NCBI RefSeq assembly: GCF_003202285.1
Contig: NZ_MASW01000002.1
Location: forward strand, 744,001-808,000
Direction: 5' to 3'
DNA length: 64,000 nucleotides
Source of the DNA: Prauserella muralis
Lineage (GTDB): Bacteria; Actinomycetota; Actinomycetes; Mycobacteriales; Pseudonocardiaceae
A model generated the notes under the pieces. That model saw nothing but the letters and a program-made list of their open reading frames with translations. It did no database searches and was not told where the DNA came from. Below are positions 9,094 through 19,815 of the stretch, in pieces (position 1 is the stretch's first letter; every line of letters begins with the position of its first letter). A program made the translations under genes and the position numbers.

Positions 9094-9699
9094 GTGACGC
9101 AGCACATGCCCGAGGGGCGTACCAGCACCGCGGGGCTCAACCTGACCGACTCGGTGTACGAGCGGCTGCTCCAGGAACGCATCGTGGTGCTCGGCTCCGA
9201 GGTCAACGACGAGGTCGCCAACCGCATCACCGCGCAGCTGTTGCTGCTGGCCGCGGAGGACTCGCAGTCGGACATCCGCTTCTACATCAACTCGCCGGGC
9301 GGCTCGGTCACCGCCGGGTTCGCGATCTACGACACGATGCAGCTGATCGAGCCGGACGTGGCGACCTATGCCATGGGGCTGGCGGCCTCGATGGGGCAGT
9401 TCCTCCTGTCCTCGGGCACGCCGGGCAAGCGCTACGCGCTGCAGCACGCGCGGATCCTGATGCACCAGCCGTCCGCGGGTGTCGGCGGCACCGCGTCGGA
9501 CATCGCCATCCAGGCCGAGGTCTTCGGCAAGTGGAAGCAGGAGCTGGCGAGGATCACGGCGGAGCAGACCGGACAGACCGTCGAGCAGATCATCGCCGAC
9601 GGCGACCGCGACCGCTGGTTCACCGCCGACGAGGCCAAGGACTACGGCTTCGTCGACCAGGTGCTGACCCGCGAGAACCCGCGCCCGAGCGCGAACTGA
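9094..9699 (+). CDS. clpP1: ATP-dependent Clp protease proteolytic subunit ClpP1
   Basis: 201-aa serine protease subunit that forms a heptameric ring with ClpP2 and is fed by ClpX or ClpC. Catalytic triad: Ser99 in GLAASMGQ, His124 in ILMHQP and Asp173 in GDRDRWF. The [13 protein letters not shown] oxyanion/handle region is intact. The frame is open to 9058, but GTG at 9094 with AAGGCAGG upstream gives a family-sized protein and removes a non-conserved leader. The clpP2 gene follows after 28 nt, so the two form an operon. Confidence 0.96.
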   Translation: MTQHMPEGRTSTAGLNLTDSVYERLLQERIVVLGSEVNDEVANRITAQLLLLAAEDSQSDIRFYINSPGGSVTAGFAIYDTMQLIEPDVATYAMGLAASMGQFLLSSGTPGKRYALQHARILMHQPSAGVGGTASDIAIQAEVFGKWKQELARITAEQTGQTVEQIIADGDRDRWFTADEAKDYGFVDQVLTRENPRPSAN

Positions 9700-9727
9700 C
9701 CGGGCACTGGCGAGGAGGAGAACAACC

Positions 9728-10357
9728 ATGAGCAGCCCGCATCTTCCGCAGTCCCGGTACGTGCTTCCCTCCTATGTGGAGCGCACCAGCTACGGGGTCA
9801 AGGAGTCCAACCCGTACAACAAGCTGTACGAGGAGCGCCAGATCATGCTCGGCGTTCAGGTGGACGACGCGTCGGCCAACGACGTGATGGCCCAGCTGCT
9901 GCACCTCGAGCACGAGGACCCCGACCGCGACATCACGATCTACATCAACTCGCCCGGTGGCTCGTTCACCGCGCTGATGGCGATCTACGACACGATGCAG
10001 TACGTGCGTCCGGACATCCAGACGGTATGCCTCGGCCAGGCCGCGTCGGCCGCGGCCGTGCTGCTGGCGGCGGGCACGAAGGGCAAGCGCCTCGCGCTGC
10101 CGAACGCCCGCGTGCTGATCCACCAGCCCGCCACCGAGGGCACCTACGGCCAGGTGTCGGACCTGGAGATCCAGGCGAACGAGATCCAGCGCGTGCGGCG
10201 CCTGATGGAGACGGTGCTGGCCAAGCACACGAACCGCACGCCGGAGCAGGTGCGCTCCGACATCGAGCGCGACAAGATTCTCATGCCCGAGGAGGCCGTC
10301 GAGTACGGCATCATCGACCAGGTGTTGCAGTACCGCAAGGCGTCCGGGGACAGCTGA
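9728..10357 (+). CDS. clpP2: ATP-dependent Clp protease proteolytic subunit ClpP2
   Basis: 209-aa second ClpP paralogue. Triad: Ser107 in GQAASAAA, His132 in VLIHQP and Asp182 in [28 protein letters not shown] is conserved. ATG 9728 has a strong GAGGAGGAG ribosome site. In mycobacteria the active particle is a mixed ClpP1P2 tetradecamer, and the adjacent clpP1 makes the same arrangement likely here. A strong hairpin follows before clpX. Confidence 0.97.
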   Translation: MSSPHLPQSRYVLPSYVERTSYGVKESNPYNKLYEERQIMLGVQVDDASANDVMAQLLHLEHEDPDRDITIYINSPGGSFTALMAIYDTMQYVRPDIQTVCLGQAASAAAVLLAAGTKGKRLALPNARVLIHQPATEGTYGQVSDLEIQANEIQRVRRLMETVLAKHTNRTPEQVRSDIERDKILMPEEAVEYGIIDQVLQYRKASGDS

Positions 10358-10373
10358 GTCCCGCGATTCCCGG

Positions 10374-10406
10374 GCGGGTGCGTGTCGCCGGGCGACACGC
10401 ACCCGC
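10374..10406 (+). terminator. Hairpin terminator after clpP2
   Basis: Perfect 16-bp inverted repeat (GCGGGTGCGTGTCGCC at 10374-10389, its complement at 10391-10406) with almost no loop before breathing. It separates clpP1P2 from clpX. Confidence 0.8.
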
Positions 10407-10575
10407 TTCCGGGGCTATCGTGGCCTTCCGCGCGCCGGCGAATTCCTGATGGTCCTCCCGCCGGGCGCGCTGGGCGGGTACCGTCAGTGGCAGCGCACGC
10501 GCCGCGTCCCCGTGGCGGGGGCGGGCGAGACGAGTCAGGTGCGGCATCGCACCGGAGGGGACGAGGTCAGCGGTC

Positions 10576-11871
<1,296 letters not shown>

Positions 11872-11899
11872 GCCGCCCTCGTGACCGGGACGGCCGTCG

Positions 11900-12250
11900 A
11901 TGAGCTCGCCGTCGGACGACAGACCTGCCGTCCCGCCTGACCCGCCCACCAAGCCCGCCGATGTCGCGAGCCGGATCGTCGAGGCCGCGCGGCTGCGCCA
12001 TCCGCGGCTGCACGTGGTCTTCGTCGCCACGCTGGCCGTCCTCTCCTTCGTGTGTGTCCTGGCCACGGTGGTGAGGCTCTCCCCGTTACCGCTGCTGCCC
12101 CTGGCACTGTTCGGCCTCGGTGGTTACGCTGCGTTTCGAGGGCGGTCCGCACGCGGGGACCGGCACCTGCTCGGCTGGCTGACCGTGCTGGCCTGTGCGG
12201 TGGCAGTCGGCTTCTGGTCACTCGCGGTCGTAGGCCGGATTCTCGAATAA
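11900..12250 (+). CDS. Hypothetical three-helix membrane protein
   Basis: 116-aa protein I cannot assign to a family. The proline-rich polar N-terminus (to about residue 36) is followed by three hydrophobic segments at about 39-58, 63-79 and 90-112. ATG at 11900 lies 28 nt after clpX, so it may be co-transcribed with it. Codon use matches its neighbours. Confidence 0.75.
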   Translation: MSSPSDDRPAVPPDPPTKPADVASRIVEAARLRHPRLHVVFVATLAVLSFVCVLATVVRLSPLPLLPLALFGLGGYAAFRGRSARGDRHLLGWLTVLACAVAVGFWSLAVVGRILE

Positions 12251-12324
12251 TCGGGTTTGGCCATCCGGTCGGGTGGATATTCCGTGCGGAGATCATGCGC
12301 GTCAAGCGAAGAGGGACGCATTAG

Positions 12325-13260
12325 GTGACAGCGATCAGCGAGACGCAGTCAGCGGGCTTCTCGCACCCTGCGCTCTTCTATCGGGATGAGCAGAGTTACC
12401 TGGCGGGCACGGTGCCGTTCGTGCTGGAAGGGCTCGACCGGGACGAGCCTGTCGCGGTCGCCGTTCCCGAGCCGAACCTGCGCCGGATCGAGGCGGCCCT
12501 CGGTGACGCGGCCGGCGCGGTGCGGCTGATCGACATGAGCGAGGCCGGCCGTAATCCCGGGCGGATCATCGCGGGTGTGCTCCGCGCGTTCGCGGACCAG
12601 CATGACGGGCACGTCCGGATCATCGGCGAGCCGATCTGGCCGGGACGCACCGAACAGGAGTACCCGGCGTGCGTGCAGCACGAGGCGTTGATCAACGAGT
12701 CGTTCGCGGGCTGGGACGGCGCGATCCTGTGTCCGTACGACGCCGGCAGGCTGGACGCCGCCGTGCTGGCCGACGCCGAGGCGACGCACCCGGTGCTGCT
12801 GGACGGCGACGGCCCGCGGCGCAGCACCCGCTACGCCCCGTATGACGTGCTCGCCCGGTGCAACACACTGCTGGAGGCGCCGCCTGCTGTGGAAACGATG
12901 CGGTTCGACGCCACGACGCTGTCGCGTGCCCGGCATTTCGCCGTGGACCGTGCCGCCGCCCACGGCGTGAGCGACGACCGGCTCGACGAGCTGGCACTGG
13001 TCGTGGGGGAGCTGTGCGGCAACAGCGTGCTGCACGGCGGCGGGTCCGGCACCCTGCGCACGTGGCGCGACGACGAGGCGGTGGTGTGCGAGGTCAGCGA
13101 CGCCGGCCACCTCACCGACCCGCTGGCCGGGCGGAGGCCGGCGCATCCCACGCAGCAGGGCGGGCGGGGCCTGCTGCTGGTGCACCATCTCGCCGACCTG
13201 GTCCGCACGCACACCTCTCCCGCGGGCACCACCACCCGCGCGTTCTTCCGGCTGCGCTGA
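12325..13260 (+). CDS. MEDS-domain / HATPase anti-sigma-type regulator
   Basis: 311-aa two-domain protein. Residues 10-175 form a MEDS (DcmR-type sensory) domain: FSHPALFYRDEQSYLAGTVP, the strand VAVAVPEPNL, and RIIGEPIWPGRTEQEYP. Residues 190-311 form an RsbW-like GHKL ATPase: N-box ELALVVGELCGNSVLHGG, G1 VCEVSDAG, G2 GGRGLLLVHHLADLV. This fusion is typical of actinobacterial anti-sigma or partner-switch regulators. GTG 12325 has GAGGGACG upstream. No sigma factor or anti-anti-sigma gene lies next to it, so its partner is elsewhere. It converges on the esterase gene with a gap of 14 nt. Confidence 0.88.
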   Translation: MTAISETQSAGFSHPALFYRDEQSYLAGTVPFVLEGLDRDEPVAVAVPEPNLRRIEAALGDAAGAVRLIDMSEAGRNPGRIIAGVLRAFADQHDGHVRIIGEPIWPGRTEQEYPACVQHEALINESFAGWDGAILCPYDAGRLDAAVLADAEATHPVLLDGDGPRRSTRYAPYDVLARCNTLLEAPPAVETMRFDATTLSRARHFAVDRAAAHGVSDDRLDELALVVGELCGNSVLHGGGSGTLRTWRDDEAVVCEVSDAGHLTDPLAGRRPAHPTQQGGRGLLLVHHLADLVRTHTSPAGTTTRAFFRLR

Positions 13261-13274
13261 GCGCTCCCGGGCCG

Positions 13275-14201
13275 TCACCGGCCGCGGCGCACGTGCCGTC
13301 CGAGGAAGCCGACCAGACCGGGCACCGTGCTGCGGAAGAACTCGCCGTCGTGCCCGCCGGGCGCGATGTGCCCGATCTCCGGCTGGGCTCGCCTGATGAA
13401 CCGCCGGGTGCCGGTGATGAACGGGTCCTCCGTGCCACACCACACCGCCGTGGGTACGTTGCGGGTGGCGTGGATGTGCCGGAGCGGGTCCATGGAGGCC
13501 CAGTCGGCCTCGTTGTGGAAGGCGTTGCGCTTGCGCATCTCCTCCCAGGAGGTCATGAGCGCCGGCGAGATGGCGGCCACGGCCGCGAGCGGGTCGCGGC
13601 GCTCGTTGCGCCGGCGCGCGTAGAGCAGGGCGCCGAAGCCGCCCATCGACGTGCCCGTGCAGGCGAACGGTCTGCCCGCCCTGCCCCCGAGGCCGCGCTC
13701 ACGCAACCAGCGAGGCACCTCCTCCAGCAGCATGCCCATCGGGTCGTCGCCGCGGTGGTGCTCGTGCCAGTAGCTGTTGCCGCCGTCGACGGCGACGAAC
13801 CCGTACGGCGGCACGGCGCCGGCCGTCACCTGGGTGCCGAGCCTGCGCAGCAGGCCGCCGGGCGCGGCGCCGCGCGCCGATCCGTGCAGGCCGTGCAGCA
13901 GCAGCGACATGGGCATGCCCCGCGGCGGGTGCGCGGTGGGCAGGATCAGCACCAGGGTGACGTCGCGACCCCGTGCGTGCGAGTGCACGCGCTCGATCCT
14001 GGTGACACCCGGCCCGGTGAGCGGCGCGGCATAGGCGGTGCCCGCCGAACGCCGCAGCAGCGACGACGACCAGTCCGACCACGAGGCCCCGCCCAGCTCA
14101 CCGGCGGTGAAGGCTGCCGCGGCCATTCCGGACGCGGCCCCGGCCAGCAGCACCGCGCGTCTGCCCGGCCGCCCCGGCTCCTCCTGCTGCGATTCCGACA
14201 C
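13275..14201 (-). CDS. Secreted alpha/beta-hydrolase fold esterase, Tat signal
   Basis: 308-aa exported hydrolase of the esterase D/feruloyl-esterase-like group. The N-terminus has a twin-arginine type signal (RPGRRAVLLAGAASGMAAAA). Catalytic residues fitting the fold are Ser185 in GTSMGGFG, Asp259 in GTEDPF and His284 in GGHDGEFF; LLLHGLHGSARG supplies the oxyanion strand. GTG 14201 has GGGGA 6 nt upstream; ATGs at 14234 or 14237 would lengthen the N-terminus by 11-12 residues. The substrate is unknown. It lies downstream of fdhD on the same strand (92-nt gap). Confidence 0.85.
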   Translation of the reverse strand: MSESQQEEPGRPGRRAVLLAGAASGMAAAAFTAGELGGASWSDWSSSLLRRSAGTAYAAPLTGPGVTRIERVHSHARGRDVTLVLILPTAHPPRGMPMSLLLHGLHGSARGAAPGGLLRRLGTQVTAGAVPPYGFVAVDGGNSYWHEHHRGDDPMGMLLEEVPRWLRERGLGGRAGRPFACTGTSMGGFGALLYARRRNERRDPLAAVAAISPALMTSWEEMRKRNAFHNEADWASMDPLRHIHATRNVPTAVWCGTEDPFITGTRRFIRRAQPEIGHIAPGGHDGEFFRSTVPGLVGFLGRHVRRGR

Positions 14202-14293
14202 GTCGAGTCCCCAACCGTTCACGTCACGTGACATCATCGTCGTGCGCTGGGCTGCCTCGCGCCAACGCCCGGAGGAGTGGTTCTTTCGTGAAC

Positions 14294-15121
14294 TCAGCTC
14301 TGGTGGATCCGCTTGTCGCCGGTGTAGAGGTTCATGCTCTCGCCTCGCAGGAACCCGACCAGTGTCATGCCGTTCTCCTCCGCCAGTTCGACCGCGAGCG
14401 ACGACGGCGCCGACACCGCGGCCAGCAGCGGGATACCCGCCATGGCGGCTTTCTGAACCAGCTCGAAGGAGGCGCGGCCGGAGACAAGCAGGCCGCAGTC
14501 GTGCAGGGGCAGCCGGTCCTGCAGCAGCGCCCAGCCGAGGACCTTGTCGACGGCGTTGTGCCTGCCGACGTCCTCCCGCACGGCCAGCAGCGAGCCGTCC
14601 GCGGTGAACAGCCCGGCCGCGTGCAGGCCCCCGGTGGTGGCGAACACCCGCTGCTGCTCGCGCAGGGCATCGGGCAGCCCGGCCAGTGTGTGCGGGGTGA
14701 CCGACAGTGGCGAGCCGGACGGATCGAAGCGCGTGCGCAGCTTCACGGCGTCCAGTGCGGCCTTGCCGCAGACCCCGCAGGACGACGTGGTGTAGAAGTT
14801 GCGCTCGACGCCGGTGTCCGGCTCCGGCACTCCCTCGGCCAGGGCGAGGTCGAGCACGTTGTAGGTGTTGCGGCCCTGGTCGTCGACGCTGTCGCAGTAT
14901 CGCGCGGACGCGATGTCGGCCGGCGAGCCGATGACCCCCTCGGAGAGCAGGAAGCCGTGGGCCAGCTCCACGTCGTGGCCAGGAGTGCGCATGGTGACGG
15001 CGAGCGGTTTGCCGGAGACCCGCAGCTCCAGCGGCTCCTCGGCGGCCAGCGCGTCCGGCCTGCGCCGCTGTCCCGACGCGGTGAGCTTGCGCACCGGCCT
15101 GCGTACGGTGACTCGCCCCAT
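14294..15121 (-). CDS. fdhD: Formate dehydrogenase accessory sulfurtransferase FdhD
   Basis: 275-aa FdhD, which passes sulfur from IscS to the molybdenum cofactor of formate dehydrogenase. Functional Cys115 and Cys118 are in [11 protein letters not shown]; other family motifs are [31 protein letters not shown] and [19 protein letters not shown] 15121 has GAGGAG about 11 nt upstream. It is divergent from an OFA-type transporter. The only visible molybdopterin oxidoreductase in the window is the FdhF/YdeP homologue about 5.6 kb away. Confidence 0.96.
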   Translation of the reverse strand: MGRVTVRRPVRKLTASGQRRRPDALAAEEPLELRVSGKPLAVTMRTPGHDVELAHGFLLSEGVIGSPADIASARYCDSVDDQGRNTYNVLDLALAEGVPEPDTGVERNFYTTSSCGVCGKAALDAVKLRTRFDPSGSPLSVTPHTLAGLPDALREQQRVFATTGGLHAAGLFTADGSLLAVREDVGRHNAVDKVLGWALLQDRLPLHDCGLLVSGRASFELVQKAAMAGIPLLAAVSAPSSLAVELAEENGMTLVGFLRGESMNLYTGDKRIHQS

Positions 15122-15198
15122 CGGACATCACTCCTCTTCCGCTCTGCGGCAAAACGTTCGACAACCAGTTGCCACCTACGCGAGCGTCTAGTAAGACA

Positions 15199-15227
15199 TT
15201 GCCACGACGTTACCGCCCGCATACATT
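15199..15227 (+). promoter_or_regulatory. Promoter of OFA transporter operon
   Basis: TTGCCA at 15199-15204 and TACATT at 15222-15227 with a 17-bp spacer, one of the best sigma-70-like promoters in the window. It predicts a leader of about 23 nt. Confidence 0.65.
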
Positions 15228-15257
15228 CGACAGTATCCAGTGTACGGAGGTGCCGCC

Positions 15258-16622
15258 GTGGCACTCGGTTTTCTCGATCGCTCCCACAGCATCGCACCAC
15301 CGAACTGGAGCCGGTGGCTGATCCCGCCCGCGGCGCTGTCCGTGCACCTCGCGATCGGCCAGGTCTACGCCTGGAGCGTCTTCAAGCCGCCCCTGGAGGA
15401 GACCCTCGGCCTTTCCGGTACCCAGAGTGCGCTGCCGTTCCAACTCGGGATCGTCATGCTGGGCCTTTCGGCGGCCTTCGGCGGCACGCTCGTGGAGCGC
15501 AACGGGCCCCGCTGGGCGATGTTCGTCTCGATGACCTGCTTCTCGTCGGGGTTTCTCATCTCCGCGCTCGGCGTGGCCGCCTCGCAGTACTGGCTGGTGG
15601 TCCTCGGCTACGGGGTGGTCGGCGGCGTCGGCCTCGGGATCGGCTACATCTCACCGGTGTCGACGCTCATCAAGTGGTTCCCCGACCGGCCGGGCATGGC
15701 CACCGGCATCGCCATCATGGGGTTCGGCGGGGGTGCGCTCATCGCCTCGCCCTGGTCCAACCAGATGCTGGAGTCGTTCGGCAGCACCACCGGCGGCATC
15801 GCCACCACGTTCCTCGTGCACGGCCTCGTCTACGCGGTGTTCATGTCGATGGGCGTGTTGCTCGTGCGGGTGCCACCCGAGGGCTGGCGGCCGCGTGGCT
15901 GGCAGCCGACGGCAGGCAACGGCAACAAGATGATCACCACGGCGAGCGTGTCGGCGCGCAACGCGATCCGGACCCCGCAGTTCTGGCTGCTCTGGGTGAT
16001 CCTGTGCTTCAACGTCACGGCGGGCATCGGCATCCTGGAGAAGGCCTCGCCGATGATCACCGAGTTCTTCCGGGACACGGCCACGCCGGTGGGCGCGGCG
16101 GCCGCGGCGGGCTTCGTCGGGCTGCTGTCGCTGACCAACATGCTCGGCCGGTTCGTGTGGTCGTCGACCTCCGACCTCATCGGGCGGCGCAACATCTACC
16201 GGATCTACCTCGGCGTCGGCGCGGGGCTGTACCTCGTCATCGCATTGACCGGCGACACGTCGAAGATCGTCTTCGTGCTGGCGGCGATGGTGATCCTGTC
16301 CTTCTACGGCGGCGGGTTCGCCACCGTGCCCGCCTACCTCAAGGACCTCTTCGGCACCTACCAGGTGGGTGCCATCCACGGCAGGCTGCTCACCGCGTGG
16401 TCGACGGCAGGCATCCTCGGGCCGCTCATCGTCAACGCCATCGCCGACAGCCAGGAGGCCGCCGGCAAGCAGGGACCCGCCCTCTACACCACGTCGCTCT
16501 ACATCATGATGGCCCTGCTGATCGCCGGGTTCGTCGCCAACGAACTGGTGCGGCCGGTCCACCCCAGGTTCCACGAACCGGCCGGGGACGGCTCGGCCGT
16601 CCCGGAGAAGGAGGCACGGTGA
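15258..16622 (+). CDS. OFA (oxalate/formate antiporter) family MFS transporter
   Basis: 454-aa MFS protein of the OFA family, which exchanges oxalate, formate or related monocarboxylates. The N-terminal AIGQVYAWSVFKPPLEE, RNGPRWAM and VGLGIGYISPVSTLIKWFPDRPGMATG are typical; the second half has FGTYQVGAIHGRLLTAWSTAGILGP. GTG 15258 is chosen because GGAGGT (15246-15251) is ideally spaced; the open frame from 15240 would overlap that site. It faces fdhD, supporting a formate-linked role. Its stop overlaps the GTG of a 41-aa partner (GTGA). Confidence 0.92.
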   Translation: MALGFLDRSHSIAPPNWSRWLIPPAALSVHLAIGQVYAWSVFKPPLEETLGLSGTQSALPFQLGIVMLGLSAAFGGTLVERNGPRWAMFVSMTCFSSGFLISALGVAASQYWLVVLGYGVVGGVGLGIGYISPVSTLIKWFPDRPGMATGIAIMGFGGGALIASPWSNQMLESFGSTTGGIATTFLVHGLVYAVFMSMGVLLVRVPPEGWRPRGWQPTAGNGNKMITTASVSARNAIRTPQFWLLWVILCFNVTAGIGILEKASPMITEFFRDTATPVGAAAAAGFVGLLSLTNMLGRFVWSSTSDLIGRRNIYRIYLGVGAGLYLVIALTGDTSKIVFVLAAMVILSFYGGGFATVPAYLKDLFGTYQVGAIHGRLLTAWSTAGILGPLIVNAIADSQEAAGKQGPALYTTSLYIMMALLIAGFVANELVRPVHPRFHEPAGDGSAVPEKEAR

Positions 16623-16744
16623 ACGAGACCGAGCCGGCGCGCAGGACGCCGCTGCTGATCCTGGTCTGGCTGTGGGTCGGGCTGCCGTTCCTCTACGGCG
16701 TGGTGGAACTGGTCCGCAAGGTCGCGCAGCTCTTCGGAGGCTGA
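16619..16744 (+). CDS. MFS transporter small subunit (41 aa)
   Basis: 41-aa single-helix membrane peptide starting MNETEPARRTPLL, with one hydrophobic helix (about 12-32) and an amphipathic end VVELVRKVAQLF. GTG at 16619 overlaps the transporter stop and has AAGGAGG immediately upstream. Small proteins of this kind are recurrently encoded directly after OFA-type MFS genes and are annotated as a transporter small subunit. Function is inferred from position and family recollection only. Confidence 0.8.
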   Translation: MNETEPARRTPLLILVWLWVGLPFLYGVVELVRKVAQLFGG

Positions 16745-16825
16745 CGCGTTCCACCGCCTGGACCTTGCCAAGCCGTGATCAGGCGGGAAGACTTCTCACC
16801 CTGTGTCTGGGGCTGGGAGGTTCGG

Positions 16826-19360
16826 GTGGCGGCATCACGTTCTGCTCGTCGGGTACTGGTCGTTCTCGCGGTGGCGCTGTTGCTGCCCTCGCTGACAGCT
16901 CCCGCCCAGGCGCGGCAGCCCTCGGCGCACCGGGACCCCGGTAACGGCGCCGAGCGCAACACGGTCGCGGCCACCGGCGCGCCCGCCCGCGCACTGGCCG
17001 CCGTGGCGGGCGAGAACCGCCGCAGCGGCGGTCAGGAGGGCTATCCCCGGCAGACCCGGTTGCGGGTCTTTCCCGAGGACCCGGGTGACAAGGCGATCAA
17101 GCTGGGGCTGCTGCCCTACCACGCGCTGGCGCCGAAGCTCAACGCGCTGCAGCAGCGCAGCGACCGTGTCTCGGCCGAGGTGATCGGCCAGACCACGCAG
17201 GGCCGCGACCTCTACCTCGTGACGGTGACGGCACCCGAGTCGCCCGCGCAGGCGCGGCAACAGGACCGGTGGCGGGAGCTGATCGAGAACAACCCCGTGG
17301 CCGCGGCGCGGGACCCGCGCCTGGCCCGCCAGTACAAGGCGCCGGTGTGGATCAACGCCAACATCCACGGTGACGAGTGGGAGGGCACCGACGGCGCGAT
17401 GCGCGTCATCGCCGACCTCGCCACGACGACCGACCCCGACGAGATCGGCCTGCTCCGGCGCACGCGGATCCACGTCACCGTCACCAACAACCCGGACGGC
17501 CGCGTCGCGGGCACCCGCGCCAACGGTGCCGGCTTCGACGTCAACCGCGACCACATCACGTCGAGCCAGCCGGAGTCGAGGGCCGTGCGCGACGTGCTGA
17601 TCGACACGCAGCCGCTCGTCATGCTCGACGAGCACGGCTACACGGGCACCACGCTCATCGAGCCCGCCACGCCGCCACACGGCCAGAACTACGAGTACGA
17701 CCTCTACATCAAGCACGCCTACGCCAACGCGCTCGGCATGGAGAAGGCCATCGGGGAGCTCGGCCACCCGGAGACGACTCGCGCCGACATCCCGTTCCGC
17801 GACTACGCGCCGGGCGACTGGGACGACTGGCCGCCGATCTTCACGCCGATGTACGCGGTCTACCACGGCGCGGTGGGGCACACGGTCGAGGTTCCGCTGC
17901 GCGTCAACCGCGGCGAGTACACCGGGCAGCCGGTGGAGGAGCTGCGCCGCCGCTCCGCCGTCAACACCGACGTGGCCGCGGCGACGATCACGGCGGGCGT
18001 CGCCTACACCGATGCCCACCGCCGGGAACTGATCGCCGACCAGATCGAGCTGTTCCGCCGCGGGTGGGCAGGCGAGCCGCAGCGCGACATCCCGGACGGC
18101 TACGTGCCCGGCTTCGGCGAGGAGGACCGCTACCAGGTCGAGTTCCCGCGTGCCTACGTCATCCCGGCGGGCACGGCGCAGCGCTCGGCGCCCGCCGCCG
18201 CCCGGCTGGTGGACCACCTCGTCGCCAACGACGTGCGCGTGCGGCGGGCCGAGCACCCGTTCCGCCTCGCGGGCCGCACGTACCCGGCGGGCTCGTACGT
18301 CGTGGACATGCACCAGCCCAAGCGCGGGCTGGCGAACGTGATCCTCGCCGACGGCAAGGACATCTCCGCCGACGTGCCGCAGATGTACGACATCTCCGGC
18401 TGGAGCCACCGGCTGCTGTGGGGCGCGTCGGTGGACATCTCCCACGCCGAGGCTCCGACGGTGCGCACCACACCGGTGGTGGCGGCCTCGCCGACGGGCG
18501 CGGTGTCCGGGCCCGCGGGCCACCCGCTCGCGCTCACCCTCACCGACGGCAAGGACGTGCAGGCGGTCAACGCGCTGCTGGCCGAGGGGGTGCCGCTGAG
18601 CCGCCGCTCCGACGGCACCGTCGTCGTGCCCGCCGTGGCGCGCAGGCAGGCGATCGAGCTGGCGCAGCGCTACGGCGTCCGGTTCACCCGCGCGCCCGCC
18701 GGTGGCCCCGGCACACCACTGCACGGCCCGGTCGTGGCCGCCGCGGCGTCGGCCGACGAGCTCGCGGTCCTGCGCGAGCTGGGCTTCACGGTGCACCCCG
18801 TTTCCACCCAGGCCCTCAACGACGGCTTCTCCCTCGACGGCATCGACGTCCTCTACGTGTCGTCGGGCCTGAACCACGGCCAGCTCACCCCGGACGCCAA
18901 GTCCCGGCTCGCCGAGTTCCTGACCCGCGGCGGGGTGGTCACGCGCGGCTCCACGGGTGCCGCGTTCAACGCCGCCACCGGACTGCTGCCGGTGACCGCC
19001 GTCGCGGGCAGGGGCGACGCCAACGGCGTCGTCACGGTCACCAACGGCGCCGGGCCGGTCGGCGCCGGGTCTCCGGGTCACACCTTCGTGTACTCCCCGC
19101 TATGGTTCACCGACCTCGGTGCGGGCGTGTCCGCGGAGCAGCGTTACGCCGCGAAGGACCCGCTGGTGGCCGGGCACTGGCTACCCAGTGCCGGCGGTAA
19201 CGGCCCGGCGCAGGCGGCCGGCGAGGCGGCGGTGGTGTCGGGCGTCGCGGACGCGGGCGCGCGGACGGTGCTCTTCGGCACCGAGCCGCTGTTCCGCGCC
19301 CACCCGAAGGGACTGTTCGCGCAGGTCGCCAGGGCCCTGTACTGGTCGACAGTACGCTGA
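16826..19360 (+). CDS. Secreted zinc carboxypeptidase, M14 family
   Basis: 844-aa exported metallopeptidase. The signal peptide (RSARRVLVVLAVALLL, cleavage after APAQA) follows GTG 16826, which has GGGAGG 5 nt upstream; the frame is open earlier but that part is not signal-like. The M14 domain shows the zinc motif INANIHGDEWEG (HxxE), a downstream DEHGY, TVTNNPDGRVAGTRANG with the substrate Asn/Arg and FDVNRDH, and a late HTVEVPLR carrying the likely catalytic Glu. The C-terminal 400 residues include a region (LAVLRELGFTVHPVS, LNHGQLTPDAKSRLAEFLTRGG) resembling a glutamine-amidotransferase-like fold. Probably degrades extracellular peptides. Confidence 0.9.
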   Translation: MAASRSARRVLVVLAVALLLPSLTAPAQARQPSAHRDPGNGAERNTVAATGAPARALAAVAGENRRSGGQEGYPRQTRLRVFPEDPGDKAIKLGLLPYHALAPKLNALQQRSDRVSAEVIGQTTQGRDLYLVTVTAPESPAQARQQDRWRELIENNPVAAARDPRLARQYKAPVWINANIHGDEWEGTDGAMRVIADLATTTDPDEIGLLRRTRIHVTVTNNPDGRVAGTRANGAGFDVNRDHITSSQPESRAVRDVLIDTQPLVMLDEHGYTGTTLIEPATPPHGQNYEYDLYIKHAYANALGMEKAIGELGHPETTRADIPFRDYAPGDWDDWPPIFTPMYAVYHGAVGHTVEVPLRVNRGEYTGQPVEELRRRSAVNTDVAAATITAGVAYTDAHRRELIADQIELFRRGWAGEPQRDIPDGYVPGFGEEDRYQVEFPRAYVIPAGTAQRSAPAAARLVDHLVANDVRVRRAEHPFRLAGRTYPAGSYVVDMHQPKRGLANVILADGKDISADVPQMYDISGWSHRLLWGASVDISHAEAPTVRTTPVVAASPTGAVSGPAGHPLALTLTDGKDVQAVNALLAEGVPLSRRSDGTVVVPAVARRQAIELAQRYGVRFTRAPAGGPGTPLHGPVVAAAASADELAVLRELGFTVHPVSTQALNDGFSLDGIDVLYVSSGLNHGQLTPDAKSRLAEFLTRGGVVTRGSTGAAFNAATGLLPVTAVAGRGDANGVVTVTNGAGPVGAGSPGHTFVYSPLWFTDLGAGVSAEQRYAAKDPLVAGHWLPSAGGNGPAQAAGEAAVVSGVADAGARTVLFGTEPLFRAHPKGLFAQVARALYWSTVR

Positions 19361-19365
19361 GGGGC

Positions 19366-19797
19366 ATGACCACGACGACCAGCCGTCCCGGCTTCCACCT
19401 GGCCATTCCCGTCGACGACCTGGACGCCGCGCGCGCCTTCTACGGCGGCGTGCTGGGCTTTCCGGAGGGTCGCTCCGACACGGCCTGGGTGGACTGGAAC
19501 GCCCACGGCCACCAGCTGGTGACCCACGTCGTGCCTGGTCACCGGCCCACGGCGGGCCACAACCCCGTGGACGGCCACGCGGTGCCGGTGCCGCACTTCG
19601 GGCTGATCCTCTCGATCGAGGCGTTCCACGAGCTGGCGGGCAGGCTGCGCGAGGCGGGCACCGAGTTCGTCATCGAGCCCTACCAGCGCTTCGCCGGGGA
19701 GCCGGGGGAGCAGTGGACCATGTTCTTCCACGACCCGGCAGGCAACGCCTTGGAGTTCAAGGCCTTCCGCGACGAGTCCCAGATCTTCGCGACGTAA
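19366..19797 (+). CDS. VOC (glyoxalase/bleomycin-resistance fold) family protein
   Basis: 143-aa single VOC module pair: FHLAIPVDDLDAARAFYGGVLGF opens the first beta-alpha-beta unit and MFFHDPAGNALEFKAF closes the second. Potential metal ligands are His12, the His in VPHFGL and the Glu in LEFK. ATG 19366 is 5 nt after the M14 stop, so it is probably co-transcribed. The substrate cannot be deduced. Confidence 0.9.
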   Translation: MTTTTSRPGFHLAIPVDDLDAARAFYGGVLGFPEGRSDTAWVDWNAHGHQLVTHVVPGHRPTAGHNPVDGHAVPVPHFGLILSIEAFHELAGRLREAGTEFVIEPYQRFAGEPGEQWTMFFHDPAGNALEFKAFRDESQIFAT

Positions 19798-19815
19798 CCA
19801 ACCAGCCACGCGACA

